The notes beneath the pieces were generated by a model that did not search any database, was not told where the DNA came from, and was given only the letters and a program-made list of their open reading frames with translations. Below, piece by piece: positions 9,508 through 19,296 of a stretch of 64,000 bases of DNA (within the stretch, counting starts at the first letter, position 1; every line of letters begins with the position of its first letter). The position numbers were made by a program, and so were the translations under genes. The DNA comes from CAIKMD01 sp963803265. GTDB taxonomy: Bacteria > Pseudomonadota > Alphaproteobacteria > ATCC43930 > CGMCC-115725. The stretch covers positions 62,001 through 126,000 of the forward strand of contig CAWDLZ010000011.1 of NCBI GenBank assembly GCA_963803265.1, read 5' to 3'.

Positions 9508-11944
9508 ATGGCGAGCCACACGCTGACGCTACCGCAAGCGCTTAACCGCGCCCGTTCGGCTTACAATGCGGGAAAGTTCATTGAGGCCGAAAAAATCTGG
9601 CACCAAATCATAGCCGCTAAGCCCGATATCTTCGACGCACTTCATCTTCTCGCTGTCGTTCAAGTGTCCCTGGGCAAGAATGACCTGGCGCTGGCGAGCT
9701 ACGACCGCGCGCTCGCCATCCGGGCGGACGATGGCGTAACACTCAACAATCGGGGCAATGCCCTGCAGGCGCTGAAGCGGTATGACGAGGCGTTGGCGAG
9801 CTACGATCGCGCGCTTTCTGTGCTTCCGGACGATGCCGTAGTGCTCAACAATCGCGGCGTCACTTTGCATGAGCTGAAGCGGTATGACGAGGCGCTGGCG
9901 AGCTATGATCAGGCACTCGCCGTGCGGCTGGATTATGCCGAGACGCTCAACAATCGCGGCAATGCCCTGATGGAGCTGAAGAGGCATGAGGAGGCGCTGG
10001 CGAGCTACGACCGCTCGCTCTCGTCACGGCCGAACCACGGCGACACGCTCTACAATCGGGGCAATGTCCTGAGGGAGCTGAAGAGGCCCGACGAGGCGCT
10101 GGCGAGCTATGACCGCGCGCTCGTCCTCCGGCCTGACCATGCCGACGCGCTCTACAATCGCGGCAATACCCTGCAGGAGCTGAAGCGGCATGAGGAAGCG
10201 CTTGCGAGCTACGACCGCGCGCTCTCTTTGCGGCCGGACCACGGCGACGCGCTCACCAATCGCGGCAACGCCCTGAAGGACCTGAAGCGTCTCGACGAGG
10301 CGCTGGCAAGCTACGACCGCGCGCTCACCGTGCGGCCGGACGATGCCGACGCGCTCAACAATCGCGGCATTGCTATGAAGGAGATGAAGCGGCCCGACGA
10401 GGCTCTGGCGAGCTTCGACCGCGCGCTATCTTTGCGGCCGGACTACGCTGAGGCGCTCTATAATCGCGGCAATGCTCTGAAGGAGCTGAAGCGGCTCGAT
10501 GAGGCGCTGGCGAGCTTCGACCGCGCGCTGGCGGCGAAGGCGGATCATGCGTATGCGCTGAGCGGCGCCGCGGACTGTGTGGCTAAGCTCTGCGAATGGG
10601 ACAGGAGGACACAATTCGCCGCGAATTTAACTGCGCATGTCTCCGGCAAGAAGTCGATCGTTTCCCCGTTCGTGTTGCTCGGCTACAGCGACGATCCCGC
10701 GCTGCAACTGCAATGTGCCAGGAACTCTATCGAGAACGACGTGCCATCAACCCCGCGGCCATTCTGGACTGGCGAGACATGGCGCCACGACAAATTGCGG
10801 ATCGCCTATCTCTCCGCCGATTTTCGCTCGCACCCAATGGGCTATCTGACCGCCGGGCTGTTCGAGCGGCACGATCGCTCGCGCTTCGAGATCATGGGCG
10901 TTTCATTCGGTCTCGACGACGGAAGCGAGATCAGAAAGCGGCTCGTCGCGGCGTTCGACGAGTGTCACGATGTTCGCAGAAGGAGCGACCAAGACGTCGC
11001 CAAGCTATTATACGATCGTCAGGTCGATATCGCGGTCAACCTAATGGGACATACGGCGGATTCGCGGCCCGGCATTTTCGCTCATCGCCCGGCGCCGGTC
11101 CAAGTGAACTATCTCGGCTACCCCGGCACGATGGGCGCAGACTTCATCGACTACATCATCGCCGATGACGTCGTCGCGCCCTTCGAGGACCAGAGGTTCT
11201 ATTCCGAGAAGATCATTCATTTACCTGATTGCTTTCAGGTCAACGACAGCAAGCGCGCGATCGCGGCGCGCACGCCGACGAGGGCTGCGATGGGGCTGCC
11301 GGAGGCACGGGTTCGTGTTCTGCTGCTTCAACGCCATCTGGAAAGTCGCGCCTCCAATATTCGACGTCTGGATGCGGCTCTTGCATCGAGTCGAGGGCAG
11401 CATCCTCTGGCTGTTACGCGACAACGAGAGCGCGGAGCGGAATCTGCGCGAGGAGGCGCTGCGGCGCGGGATCGATCCGTCGCGGCTAACGTTTGCCGGA
11501 CGGCTTCTGCTCGATGAGCATCTGGCGCGCCACCGCCTGGCGGACTTATTCCTCGACACGCTCCCCTATAACGCTCACACCACCGCGAGCGATGCCCTAT
11601 GGGCGGGGCTGCCCGTGCTGACCTGCAAGGGCGAGGCATTTGCGGGGCGGGTGGCAGCCAGTCTGCTGCAGGCGATCGGTCTTCCTGAGCTGATTACCGC
11701 CAACCTCGAGGAATACGAGGCGCTGGCGCTGAAGCTGGCGCGCGATTCCGCGCTCTTGGCCGGAATCAAGGCCAAGCTCGCGCGTCATCGCGATACCTAT
11801 CCATTGTTCGACACGGCTCGCTTCGCCCGCCATATCGAAGCGGCCTACACCACGATGTCGGAGACATGGCAGCACGGCGAGCCCCCGAAGAGCTTCGGCG
11901 TCGAGCCGATCGACTTGGGATTTTTGGAATGCGCAGCGCGATGA
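9508..11944 (+). CDS. TPR-repeat GT41 (OGT/SPINDLY-like) glycosyltransferase (+1 frameshift)
   Basis: The N-terminal half is a run of about nine 34-residue TPR units (core LASYDRAL...NNRGNAL.ELKR) preceded by a degenerate unit. The C-terminal half is a GT41 catalytic region: RIAYLSADFRSHPMGYL, APVQVNYLGYPGTMGADFIDY, FCCFNAIWKVAP, and the nucleotide-sugar part LPYNAHTTASDALWAGLPVLT. Such enzymes transfer GlcNAc or other sugars to protein serine/threonine. The frame changes near 11308; removing one C gives 811 aa and joins GLPEA to GFVFCCFN. The stop overlaps the rfbC start (ATGA), so the gene is likely in an operon with the dTDP-rhamnose genes and may use such a sugar. That substrate is inference. 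Confidence 0.87.
9685..10560 (+). repeat. Tandem 102-bp TPR-coding repeats
   Basis: About eight and a half consecutive 102-bp units encode near-identical 34-residue TPRs. The DNA itself is conserved between units, with blocks such as GAGGCGCTGGCGAGCTA and AATCGCGGCAATGCCCTG recurring in register, which suggests expansion by slippage or unequal crossing-over. Unit number is likely to vary between strains. Confidence 0.85.
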
Positions 11945-12492
11945 GACTATCTTTGCTCGAGCTTTCCGATGTTCGGCTGTTGAAGCCGGAGCAGGTGGTT
12001 GACCATCGCGGCTTTTTTTGCGAGATGTTCCGCCGCGACCGCATCTCGGATTTCGATTTCGTTCAGGACAACATTTCCTTTTCGGCCAAGGCGGGAACCG
12101 TACGCGGCCTCCACTATCAGTCGCCGCCTCACGCCCAAGCGAAGCTCATCACCATCCTGCGCGGCGCCGTTCTCAGCGTCGCCATCGATATTCGCCGCGG
12201 CTCGCCCAGCTTCGGCCGCCATGTCAGCGCCGAGCTCAGCGCCGAGAATTTCAACCAGCTTCTCATTCCGCACGGCTTCGCCCACGGTTTCTGCACGCTT
12301 CTGGCAGACACCTTGGTATTCTACAAGGTCGATGCATTCTATTCGCCTGGCGACGATCGCGGTATTTTCTGGAACGACCCCGCCTTGGGGATCGACTGGC
12401 CGGTCGATGCCGCCGAAGCGATCGTCTCTGAAAAGGACGAGAAGCTACCTTGCCTGGCCGAAATCGAGCCGCCGTTCGTCTACGGACCGTGA
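11941..12492 (+). CDS. rfbC: dTDP-4-dehydrorhamnose 3,5-epimerase
   Basis: Epimerises dTDP-4-keto-6-deoxyglucose at C3 and C5 on the way to dTDP-L-rhamnose. The 183-aa cupin protein shows DHRGFFCEMF, QDNISFSAKAGTVRGLHYQ with the catalytic histidine in RGLHYQ, GSPSFGRH, and PHGFAHGFCTL. The start at 11941 (MRLSLLEL) overlaps the glycosyltransferase stop in an ATGA junction; an earlier in-frame ATG at 11929 is less likely. It is followed by rfbD after 7 bp. Confidence 0.94.
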   Translation: MRLSLLELSDVRLLKPEQVVDHRGFFCEMFRRDRISDFDFVQDNISFSAKAGTVRGLHYQSPPHAQAKLITILRGAVLSVAIDIRRGSPSFGRHVSAELSAENFNQLLIPHGFAHGFCTLLADTLVFYKVDAFYSPGDDRGIFWNDPALGIDWPVDAAEAIVSEKDEKLPCLAEIEPPFVYGP

Positions 12493-12499
12493 CCCCGGC

Positions 12500-13394
12500 A
12501 TGACGCGGCCGATTCTCGTACTAGGGAGCCTCGGCCAGGTCGGTCGCGAACTGATGCGTCGCAATGATCCGCGCGCCGGGAGGCCGATCGGTCTCGACCT
12601 GCCGGAGATCGATATTTGCAACCGCGAGGCCATAAGCGCGGCGATCCAGCGGCTCGCGCCCCGGCTCGTGATCAACGCCGCCGCATACACCGCCGTCAAC
12701 AAGGCCGAGAGCGAGCGCGACCTCGCCTTCGCGGTCAACCGCGATGGCCCGGACAATCTGGCGAGCGCCTGCGCTACCGCCGGCATCCCGCTACTCCATA
12801 TCTCAACCGACTATGTGTTCGATGGCACCAAGCCGGGTCCCTATCTCGAGAACCGATTCGGCTGCGCCGCTTGGCGTTTATGGTGCCAGCAAGCTGGCGG
12901 GCGACGAGGCCGTGCGCGACCGCCTCGCATGCCATATCATTCTACGCACCGCCTGGGTGTTCAGCGCTCATGGCGTCAATTTCGTCAAGACCATCCTCCG
13001 GTTCGTCGCCGAGCGGCAGGAGCTGCGCGTCGTCAACGATCAGCGCGGCGGCCCCACAGCGGCAGCCGACATCGCCGATGCGCTGCTTGCGATCGCGGCG
13101 CGGATTGACGAAGGCAGCACGGAATGGGGTACCTATCATTTCTGCGGCGCGCCCGCGGTCACGTGGTGCGGCTTCGCCTGCGCCATCGTCGCGGAAGCCG
13201 CGCGTTATCGCGGAAAGACCATACCAGTCGTTCCGATCGGCAGCGTCGAGTATCCGACAGCGGCGCGCCGGCCCGCCAATTCGGTTCTCGATTGCGCCAA
13301 GATCGCCGCTGCATTCGGTATTGCCCAGCCGGATTGGCATCGCGGCCTAGCCGCTTCCGCAGCCATGCTGCTCGGACAGGAGATACACGATTGA
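12500..13394 (+). CDS. rfbD: dTDP-4-dehydrorhamnose reductase (+1 frameshift)
   Basis: NADPH-dependent last step of dTDP-L-rhamnose synthesis. The N-terminal Rossmann motif is VLGSLGQVGREL, followed by INAAAYTAVNKAESE and HISTDYVFDG. After a one-base frame change near 12853 the sequence continues APLGVYGASKLAGDEAV, which holds the YxxxK catalytic pair, then LRTAWVFS. Removing one A gives 297 aa, normal for RfbD. rfbA and rfbB are not in the window, so these two genes depend on copies elsewhere. Confidence 0.88.
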
Positions 13395-13516
13395 AGAGTT
13401 ATGCCAACAATTCGGCGACCGTGCGCTCGATGCCGGCGCGCCGAGGATGCGATTGAATCGGGCTCGCCAAAGCCCGCGTTCGTCGAGTCATAGCGTCGGT
13501 TTTACAAGCCCACTCC

Positions 13517-13864
13517 CTAGTGCGCGCCGTGATCGGCGCGGTGCAGGATCGCGTCGGCCAGGCCGGTGTCGTAATCGAGACCGAGGGGCGTCAGCACGGC
13601 AGCGTCGGGGAACCGCGAATGGATCAGGCCCTTGCGCTCGAGCGCGACCCATGCCGCCGCATTGAAAAGGCCGGAGGCGTCGCGCGTCATCACCACCGCC
13701 TCGCCGAGATGAAAATGGTCGCCATGCGGCTGGGCAAGATTGGCGACGAGGACGCCCTCGCCCTCGGGGTGGCTGTGGCCCGGGAGCCGTGCCAGGGCTT
13801 GCAGCAAGGCGAGGGTCTTCAATTGGAGCGGGTTGAGCGCGAGCGGGTTGCGCTTGGGCGGCAT
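13517..13864 (-). CDS. Conserved hypothetical protein, 115 aa
   Basis: A small soluble protein starting MPPKRNPLALNPLQLKTLALLQ. The middle, PHGDHFHLGEAVVMTRDASGLF, is rich in histidine, and the protein ends in HRADHGAH. The compact helix-strand pattern and coding-like composition support a real gene. I recognise no domain or function. It lies 8 bp downstream of the FMN reductase gene on the same strand and is likely cotranscribed with it. The 122 bp between rfbD and this stop hold no visible gene. Confidence 0.6.
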   Translation of the reverse strand: MPPKRNPLALNPLQLKTLALLQALARLPGHSHPEGEGVLVANLAQPHGDHFHLGEAVVMTRDASGLFNAAAWVALERKGLIHSRFPDAAVLTPLGLDYDTGLADAILHRADHGAH

Positions 13865-13872
13865 GGCGGAAC

Positions 13873-14436
13873 TCAGCGCGGCTTGAGCTTCAGGGTCAGG
13901 TCGTAGAGATTCCGCAGCAACTCCTTGATCAAATCGCGGGCGGTTTGATCGACAAGCTTGCCGTCCTGAAATTTTTGCCCGGCGTTGCCGATATAGACAT
14001 GCGGCAGATTGACGACATAGACATTGAGGCCCGACATGATCCAGCGCAGCGTGTGCTGGCTGCGGGCGGTTCCGAGCACGCCGCCGGAGGCGCCCAGGAC
14101 GGCCGCGGTCTTGCCGTCGAACGGCATATTGGGCGGCCGGGATGCCCAGTCGATGGCATTTTTAAGGACGCCCGAGACCGAATAATTGTATTCGGGCGAG
14201 GCGAACAGGATCGCGTCCGCCGCGGCAATGGCATCGCGGAAGGCCTGCGCCTCCGGCGGATAGCCGGCGAGGCGGATATCGTCATTGTACATCGGCATGG
14301 CCGAGATATCGTAGAGCTCGATGCTCATGCCCGGCGGCGCCAGTTCTTTGGCGGCGCGAAGCGCCATGGTATTGAACGAGCCCTTGCGCAGGCTCCCGGA
14401 CAAGGCCATCACGTTGATCGGCGCCGCGTCGCTCAT
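13873..14436 (-). CDS. NAD(P)H-dependent FMN reductase / quinone reductase family
   Basis: A 187-aa flavodoxin-fold protein of the NADPH-dependent FMN reductase (PF03358) family, which includes chromate and azo reductases. The phosphate-binding loop is SGSLRKGSFNT. The flavin signature ASPEYNYSVSGVLKNAIDW is complete and is followed by LGASGGVLGTARSQ. The start at 14436 (MSDAAPINVMALSGS) is placed as usual, about ten residues before the loop. The physiological substrate cannot be deduced. Confidence 0.88.
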   Translation of the reverse strand: MSDAAPINVMALSGSLRKGSFNTMALRAAKELAPPGMSIELYDISAMPMYNDDIRLAGYPPEAQAFRDAIAAADAILFASPEYNYSVSGVLKNAIDWASRPPNMPFDGKTAAVLGASGGVLGTARSQHTLRWIMSGLNVYVVNLPHVYIGNAGQKFQDGKLVDQTARDLIKELLRNLYDLTLKLKPR

Positions 14437-14447
14437 CCTCTCATCCT

Positions 14448-14993
14448 TTACCAGTGACGGACCGGCCCGACATCGACATGCACGAAGTTGGAGCGCGGAT
14501 AGTAGCCGACGCCGCCGGCTTTCATCGCCAAGGCGGTGCGATACACCGCCGCAAGCGCCGTGCCGGGAACGCAAAGATCGATGGCGCTTCCCGCCATATG
14601 GAGGCTGTTGGCGGCCACGCCCGTCGTTTCCTCCCGCAGCATCGCATTGGTCGCGGGGCAGCGATAGCCGCCAATGACGTGATAGGGCGCCTCGACCTGA
14701 AGGCGGTAGCGCAGCGCCACCAGGAGATCGAGCAGCTTCAGGTTGATCGCATGAACTTTGTCGGCGCGAAAGTCGCGCAGCAGCCGGTCGATGCGGCTTG
14801 TGGCGTCCGGCAGATAGCGTCCGTCGGCCCAATAGACGACGTCGAGCGATTCGCCGGTATGGAGATGATGGAACGCGAGTCGGCGCTGCTCGGGTTGTTT
14901 CCCGAAGGCGAGCGCTGGCGCTGAAAGGAATCCGGCCGTGGCCAGCGCGAAAAAATCACGGCGTCCGTGGTGTCTTGCATTCGCCATGTTCAA
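14448..14993 (-). CDS. DUF882 / YcbK-like M15-type peptidoglycan protein, Tat-exported
   Basis: A 181-aa exported protein. GRRDFFALATAGFLSAPALA is a twin-arginine type signal. The mature domain carries M15-like metal ligands: GYRCPATNAML, SLHMAGSAIDLCV (H and D) and NFVHVDVG. It is the YcbK/DUF882 family, related to D-Ala-D-Ala/L,D-carboxypeptidases acting on murein. It sits directly downstream of the YcbB-type L,D-transpeptidase gene (24 bp), the same pairing as ycbB-ycbK in Escherichia coli, so a joint role in cell-wall remodelling is inferred. Confidence 0.83.
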   Translation of the reverse strand: MNMANARHHGRRDFFALATAGFLSAPALAFGKQPEQRRLAFHHLHTGESLDVVYWADGRYLPDATSRIDRLLRDFRADKVHAINLKLLDLLVALRYRLQVEAPYHVIGGYRCPATNAMLREETTGVAANSLHMAGSAIDLCVPGTALAAVYRTALAMKAGGVGYYPRSNFVHVDVGPVRHW

Positions 14994-15017
14994 CCCCTGC
15001 TCCGTTTTTGGCGGCGC

Positions 15018-16592
15018 TCAGCCGCCGGTTCCCTTGTCCGCCGCCGTCACAAGATGATCGGCCGCGTCGCGCGCGGCCAAGGCCTCGGCGAGCCGCCGGT
15101 CACGGCCATAGACGTCGTCGCGGAATTCGGCCGTGCCGTCGGGATCGACGAACGCGGTCCAATACAGCATATATACCGGCAGGGTGCGCTTCAACGGCAC
15201 GGTTTTCGTCGCGCCAGCCGCGATCGCATCGTTGATCGCCTGCGCCGACCATTGATCCGAATCGAGCACGATCTGGGCCAGCCCGCGTGGATCCTCGACT
15301 CGGACGCAACCATGGCTGATATAACGCCGCGCCAAGGCGAACAGGCCACGCCCGGGCGTGTCGTGCATATAGACGTCGTCGGGATTGGGCATCTCGAACT
15401 TGATCTGGCCAAGCGAGTTGGTCGGCCCCGGAAGCTGAACCAGCTGCTCGCCGCCGTGAACGTCCTCGTAGACGAAGTTGAAGCGCTCCAAATAGCGGGG
15501 ATCGCGCTTCAGCATCGGACGGATCTCGTTTCGCACGATCGAGGCCGGCACGTTCCAGGGCGGGTTGAACGTCACGGCCTCCATGCGCGTGCGCAGCACC
15601 GGCGTCGGATGAACCGCCGCGCCAACGATGACGCGCATAGTTTTCGCCGGCTGGCCGTCAAGGTACAGCGTCGCGGTGGCCGCCGGCACGTTGACCTCGA
15701 TCCGCGTCGGCGCATCGAGTCGCGGCAATGACCGCCAGCGTTCAAGGTTCCAGCGGATCTGGCGCACGCGCGCCGCGGGCGAAATATTGAGCGCGGCCAG
15801 GGTAAGCCGCCCGACCGAGCCATCGACCGTCAGGCCTCTGGCCGCCTGGAAACGCGACACGGCGGCCGCCAGCGCTGCGTCGTAGAAGGACGGATCGCCG
15901 GCATCCGATGCGGCGGCGAAGCCCTCCGCCGCCAGCCGCTCGCGCAACCGCCGCACCATGTCGCCGCGGTCTCCCGGCCGGATCGGCGTCGGCGACCAGA
16001 TCGTGTGCCAGCCCGTCACCGCCAGGTCGCGATAATGCTGGAGCGCCTCGCGCAGCCGGGCATAGGCCGGATCGTGCGGCGCCAGATCGCCGAGGACGGT
16101 CGCGACATCGCCGCCCACCGCGGCTTCGAGCACCTGCGCGGGATCGAAGGCAGGCGACGGTATTCGCCAATCGGTTTCGAAGGCGGCGGGCGAAACCCGC
16201 CCGCGCGCCAGCGCCGAGGCATAACGTAGGAATGCGTCGGTGGTCAGCAGCTCGCGCTCGACCGGCCGGTCGCTCGCCACGGCATAGGCCGTCGGGTCGA
16301 GGCCATGAGAGCCCGCGTCTTCAAGCGCCCGGAGCAACGATTGCTCGCGGACGTCGTCCCAGATCGGCTTGAATTCGCGCGGCCGATAGAGCGCCTCGAG
16401 CGCCGCCCGGTCGAGCGCACGTCCCCCGAGATCGAGCGCGCCGGTGCCCTCGAGCACGGTCTCGATCGAAGCGGCAGCCGGCGCCGCGGCAACCGGCCCG
16501 ACCCCGGCGATCAGGATCGCGAAAACGCTTGCATACCGCCGCAAAAATCTACCCCCGTCATCGGAGATTCCGTGCCTTCCCATTGCCAGCAT
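15018..16592 (-). CDS. L,D-transpeptidase, YcbB/LdtD type
   Basis: A periplasmic enzyme that forms 3-3 cross-links in peptidoglycan. The signal helix is YASVFAILIAGVGPVAAA. A scaffold region and a peptidoglycan-binding helix bundle follow (RFQAARGLTVDGSVGRLTLAALN). The YkuD catalytic domain begins at IEVNVPAATATLYLDG and contains the active-site motif ISHGCVRVEDP with the nucleophilic Cys. YcbB-type proteins are 500-600 aa; this is about 524. The start is uncertain among 16622, 16592 and 16583; all keep the signal peptide. Confidence 0.9.
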   Translation of the reverse strand: MLAMGRHGISDDGGRFLRRYASVFAILIAGVGPVAAAPAAASIETVLEGTGALDLGGRALDRAALEALYRPREFKPIWDDVREQSLLRALEDAGSHGLDPTAYAVASDRPVERELLTTDAFLRYASALARGRVSPAAFETDWRIPSPAFDPAQVLEAAVGGDVATVLGDLAPHDPAYARLREALQHYRDLAVTGWHTIWSPTPIRPGDRGDMVRRLRERLAAEGFAAASDAGDPSFYDAALAAAVSRFQAARGLTVDGSVGRLTLAALNISPAARVRQIRWNLERWRSLPRLDAPTRIEVNVPAATATLYLDGQPAKTMRVIVGAAVHPTPVLRTRMEAVTFNPPWNVPASIVRNEIRPMLKRDPRYLERFNFVYEDVHGGEQLVQLPGPTNSLGQIKFEMPNPDDVYMHDTPGRGLFALARRYISHGCVRVEDPRGLAQIVLDSDQWSAQAINDAIAAGATKTVPLKRTLPVYMLYWTAFVDPDGTAEFRDDVYGRDRRLAEALAARDAADHLVTAADKGTGG

Positions 16593-16741
16593 TGAGCATC
16601 CCGCACTGCCGCGCAAGCGCATCTTCGCCGCGAGGGCCCGGCGGAAGAGCGCGCACGGGGCAAGGCAACGTTTAGGATCGGCGAAATCGCCCCCGTGTCG
16701 CCGCTATTTACAAACTTCCGCGCGGGCGCTTACCTGAGCCG

Positions 16742-17773
16742 ATGAGCTGCTGCGATCCGAATCTCGCGATCTGGGACGGCACCACGATGCGGCGCCGCAC
16801 GGTGCTGAAAGGCGCCGCGGCACTGGTCGGCATTCTGGGCACGAGCCCCGCCCGCGCCGCCGGCAAAAGCATCAAGCTCGCCTTCTGCAGTCAGTTGTTG
16901 TGCATCATCCCCTATGTCGTCGCGAGCCATGACGGGTATTTCCAGAAGGAAGGGCTCGAGGTAGAGCTCGTCTATATGCGCGGCGGACAGGCGGCAATGC
17001 AGGCGCTTGTCGGCGGCGCGGTCGATTACGCCGCCACCGCGCTCGACGTGGCGCTTCAGGCTTATGTCCATGGCGGCGCGGTCAAGCGCTTTGCCGCGAC
17101 CGGCAAGCTGCCGCTATTCGCGCTCGCGGTAGCGCCGCAGAGCGCCGCGAAGATCGGCACATTGAAGGACCTCGAAGGCAAGACCGTGGGCGTCTCGGGC
17201 CTCGGCAATGCCGACCACGCCTTGACGCTCTTTCTCTTGAAGCAGGCCGGGGCCGATGCCTCGAAAGTGCAGTTCGCCACCATCGGGACCAATCTGCTCG
17301 AGGCGCTGCGCCAGGGCCAGCTCGATGCCGGTATGGTGCAGGAGCCGGCGCTGACGCTCATCGTGAAGGCCGGCGGCAAGATTCTGGTCAACGCGATGGA
17401 CACCGCCGACGCGCGAAAATATCTCGGCGGCGATTACGAGTTCATGGGCGTCGCCGTGCTGGCGGCTCAAGCCGAGGCGCGGCGCGGCGAGATGGCGGCG
17501 CTCGCGCGCGCCCTCGAAAACGCGCTCCTCGCCGTGCAGCAAGTCGCGCCCGAGGATCTTGTCCGCGCGTTGCCGCCCGAGATGACCACCGGCGCCGACA
17601 TCGACGAGATGCGCGACCTGCTGGGGCGCTACCGCGGCTCGCTCTATCCCACCACCATCCGGTTGGACCGCGCCGCCGAGGACCGGGTCGCCCGATCGCT
17701 CGTCATCGCTGGCCTCCTGCCGGCCGACGCCGACACTTCGGGACTTTACGACCGCTCCATTGCCGGAGGCTGA
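16742..17773 (+). CDS. ABC transporter substrate-binding protein, NitT/TauT (SsuA-like)
   Basis: A 343-aa periplasmic binding protein for a nitrate/sulfonate/thiamine-precursor class importer. The signal MRRRTVLKGAAALVGILG has a Tat-like arginine run. The mature part shows LAFCSQLLCIIPYVVASHDGYFQKEGLEVELVYM split by conserved turns, DYAATALDVALQAYVHGG, and LKDLEGKTVGVSGLG, all typical of NMT1/SsuA proteins. An internal start at 16787 would place the arginine motif at the N-terminus and is a good alternative. The ligand is not predictable. Confidence 0.88.
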   Translation: MSCCDPNLAIWDGTTMRRRTVLKGAAALVGILGTSPARAAGKSIKLAFCSQLLCIIPYVVASHDGYFQKEGLEVELVYMRGGQAAMQALVGGAVDYAATALDVALQAYVHGGAVKRFAATGKLPLFALAVAPQSAAKIGTLKDLEGKTVGVSGLGNADHALTLFLLKQAGADASKVQFATIGTNLLEALRQGQLDAGMVQEPALTLIVKAGGKILVNAMDTADARKYLGGDYEFMGVAVLAAQAEARRGEMAALARALENALLAVQQVAPEDLVRALPPEMTTGADIDEMRDLLGRYRGSLYPTTIRLDRAAEDRVARSLVIAGLLPADADTSGLYDRSIAGG

Positions 17774-18556
17774 GTGCTTCGCGTCTCCGAGCTGGCGCTC
17801 TCCTACGGCGCGACGCCTGTTCTTGCGGGCGTCAGCATGGAAGTCGAGGATGGCGAGTTCGTTAGCCTCGTCGGCCCGTCGGGCTCCGGTAAAAGCACGC
17901 TGCTGCGCGCCATCATCGGGCTGCAGGCGCAATCCGCCGGCACCGTCGAGCTCGCGATCGAGCGGCGCGAGATCGGCTTCCTGTTCCAGGACGACGCGCT
18001 GCTGCCCTGGCGCCTCGCCGCCGAGAACGTGGCGCTGGGCCTGAGGCTGCGCGGCATGGCGCGAAAGCCCGCCCTCGACAAGGCCGAGGAATGGCTCGAT
18101 CGGGTGGGCTTGCGCGATCTCGGCGGCCGATTCCCCCGCGAGTTGTCGGGCGGCCAAAGGAAACGCGTGGCGCTCGCCCAGGTGCTGGCGCTCGAGCCGC
18201 GGCTCTTGCTGATGGACGAGCCCTTCGCCGCGCTCGACGCGATCGTGCGCGCCCGGCTGTCGCAAGATATGCTGCGCTTCGTCGAATCCCGCGGCACCAG
18301 CGTACTCTTGGTCACACACGATCTCGAAGAGGCGATCGCCATGTCGGATATCGTCTATCTGCTGTCGCATGGGCCGCATGCGCGCATCGCCGGCCAGTAC
18401 CCGGTTCGGATTCCGCGCCCGCGCGACCTCATCAAGGCGCGCGCCCATCCCGAATTCGGGCCGCTCCTCGAGCGCATCTGGCAGAACCTCTCGAGCGAGG
18501 TCGTCGGCACCGCCGCACCGGAGGCCGCATGGGACGGATTTTCCGCCGGCCTCTGA
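17774..18556 (+). CDS. ABC transporter ATP-binding protein, SsuB/TauB type
   Basis: A 260-aa cytoplasmic ATPase powering the adjacent importer. Walker A is GPSGSGKST, the signature is LSGGQRKRVALAQ, Walker B is LLLMDEPFAALD, and the H-loop is LLVTHDLEEA. The GTG start directly follows the binding-protein stop (TGA then GTG), and the 3' end overlaps the permease start, so the three genes form one translationally coupled operon. Confidence 0.94.
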   Translation: MLRVSELALSYGATPVLAGVSMEVEDGEFVSLVGPSGSGKSTLLRAIIGLQAQSAGTVELAIERREIGFLFQDDALLPWRLAAENVALGLRLRGMARKPALDKAEEWLDRVGLRDLGGRFPRELSGGQRKRVALAQVLALEPRLLLMDEPFAALDAIVRARLSQDMLRFVESRGTSVLLVTHDLEEAIAMSDIVYLLSHGPHARIAGQYPVRIPRPRDLIKARAHPEFGPLLERIWQNLSSEVVGTAAPEAAWDGFSAGL

Positions 18557-19287
18557 CCCGCCAACTCGCCGGACTTGCGATCTTTCTCGCGATCTGGGAA
18601 GCGGCCGCGCATGCCGGCTGGCTCAACCCGCTTTATTTTCCCGCGCCTTCGAAGATCGGCGCGGCGCTCGTCATACTCTTCTCCAGCGGCTCGATTTGGC
18701 CGCATCTCGCCGCGACCTTCACGGCGGCATTAGGCGGCCTCGTCATCGGCGTTATCGCCGGCACGGTGCTCGGCGCGGCGGCGGCGATGGTGCCGCTGGT
18801 CGCCGAGCTATTGGAGCCGGTGATGATCGTCTTCAACGCCATCCCGCGCGTCGTGCTGGCGCCACTGTTCGTGATCTGGCTGGGTATCGGCCTCGCCAGC
18901 AAGGTGGCACTGGCCGTCATCCTGGTCGCGGTGCTGATCTTCTTCACCGTCTACACCGGCATCCGCCAGGTCGACCGCAGGCTGGTCGAGCGCGTCGTCA
19001 CCCTCGGCGGCGGGCGGGGCGCGCTCCTGCGCGAGGTCTACATGCCCGCGGTGACAGCGTGGATTCTCGGCAATCTCAAGATCGCGGTCGGGTTCGCTTT
19101 CACCGGCGCGATCGTGGGCGAGTTCGTCGCCGCGACCAAGGGCCTCGGCTACCTGCTGTCCTTCGCGCAGAGCACCTATAACGCCGCCCTCATGCTGGCG
19201 CTCGTCTTCATCATCATGGTGTTCGTGCTGGCGATCTTCGCGCTCTCGGAACGGCTCGAGAGGCGCTTGCTGCGCTGGCGAGGATGA
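18529..19287 (+). CDS. ABC transporter permease, SsuC/TauC type
   Basis: A 252-aa inner-membrane permease with about six helices. The BPD_transp_1 coupling loop is ERVVTLGGGRGALLREVYMP (EAA-like). The start at 18529 (MGRIFRRPLTRQLAGL) overlaps the ATPase gene by 28 bp. It completes the importer encoded from 16742. The operon ends here, 9 bp before the convergent sulfatase stop. Confidence 0.92.
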   Translation: MGRIFRRPLTRQLAGLAIFLAIWEAAAHAGWLNPLYFPAPSKIGAALVILFSSGSIWPHLAATFTAALGGLVIGVIAGTVLGAAAAMVPLVAELLEPVMIVFNAIPRVVLAPLFVIWLGIGLASKVALAVILVAVLIFFTVYTGIRQVDRRLVERVVTLGGGRGALLREVYMPAVTAWILGNLKIAVGFAFTGAIVGEFVAATKGLGYLLSFAQSTYNAALMLALVFIIMVFVLAIFALSERLERRLLRWRG

Positions 19288-19296
19288 GCGTCAGGT

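Noticed and set aside
9685..10560. Regular repeats that might be a CRISPR array
   Set aside because: Units are contiguous 102-bp coding repeats in one open frame giving TPR motifs; there are no variable spacers.
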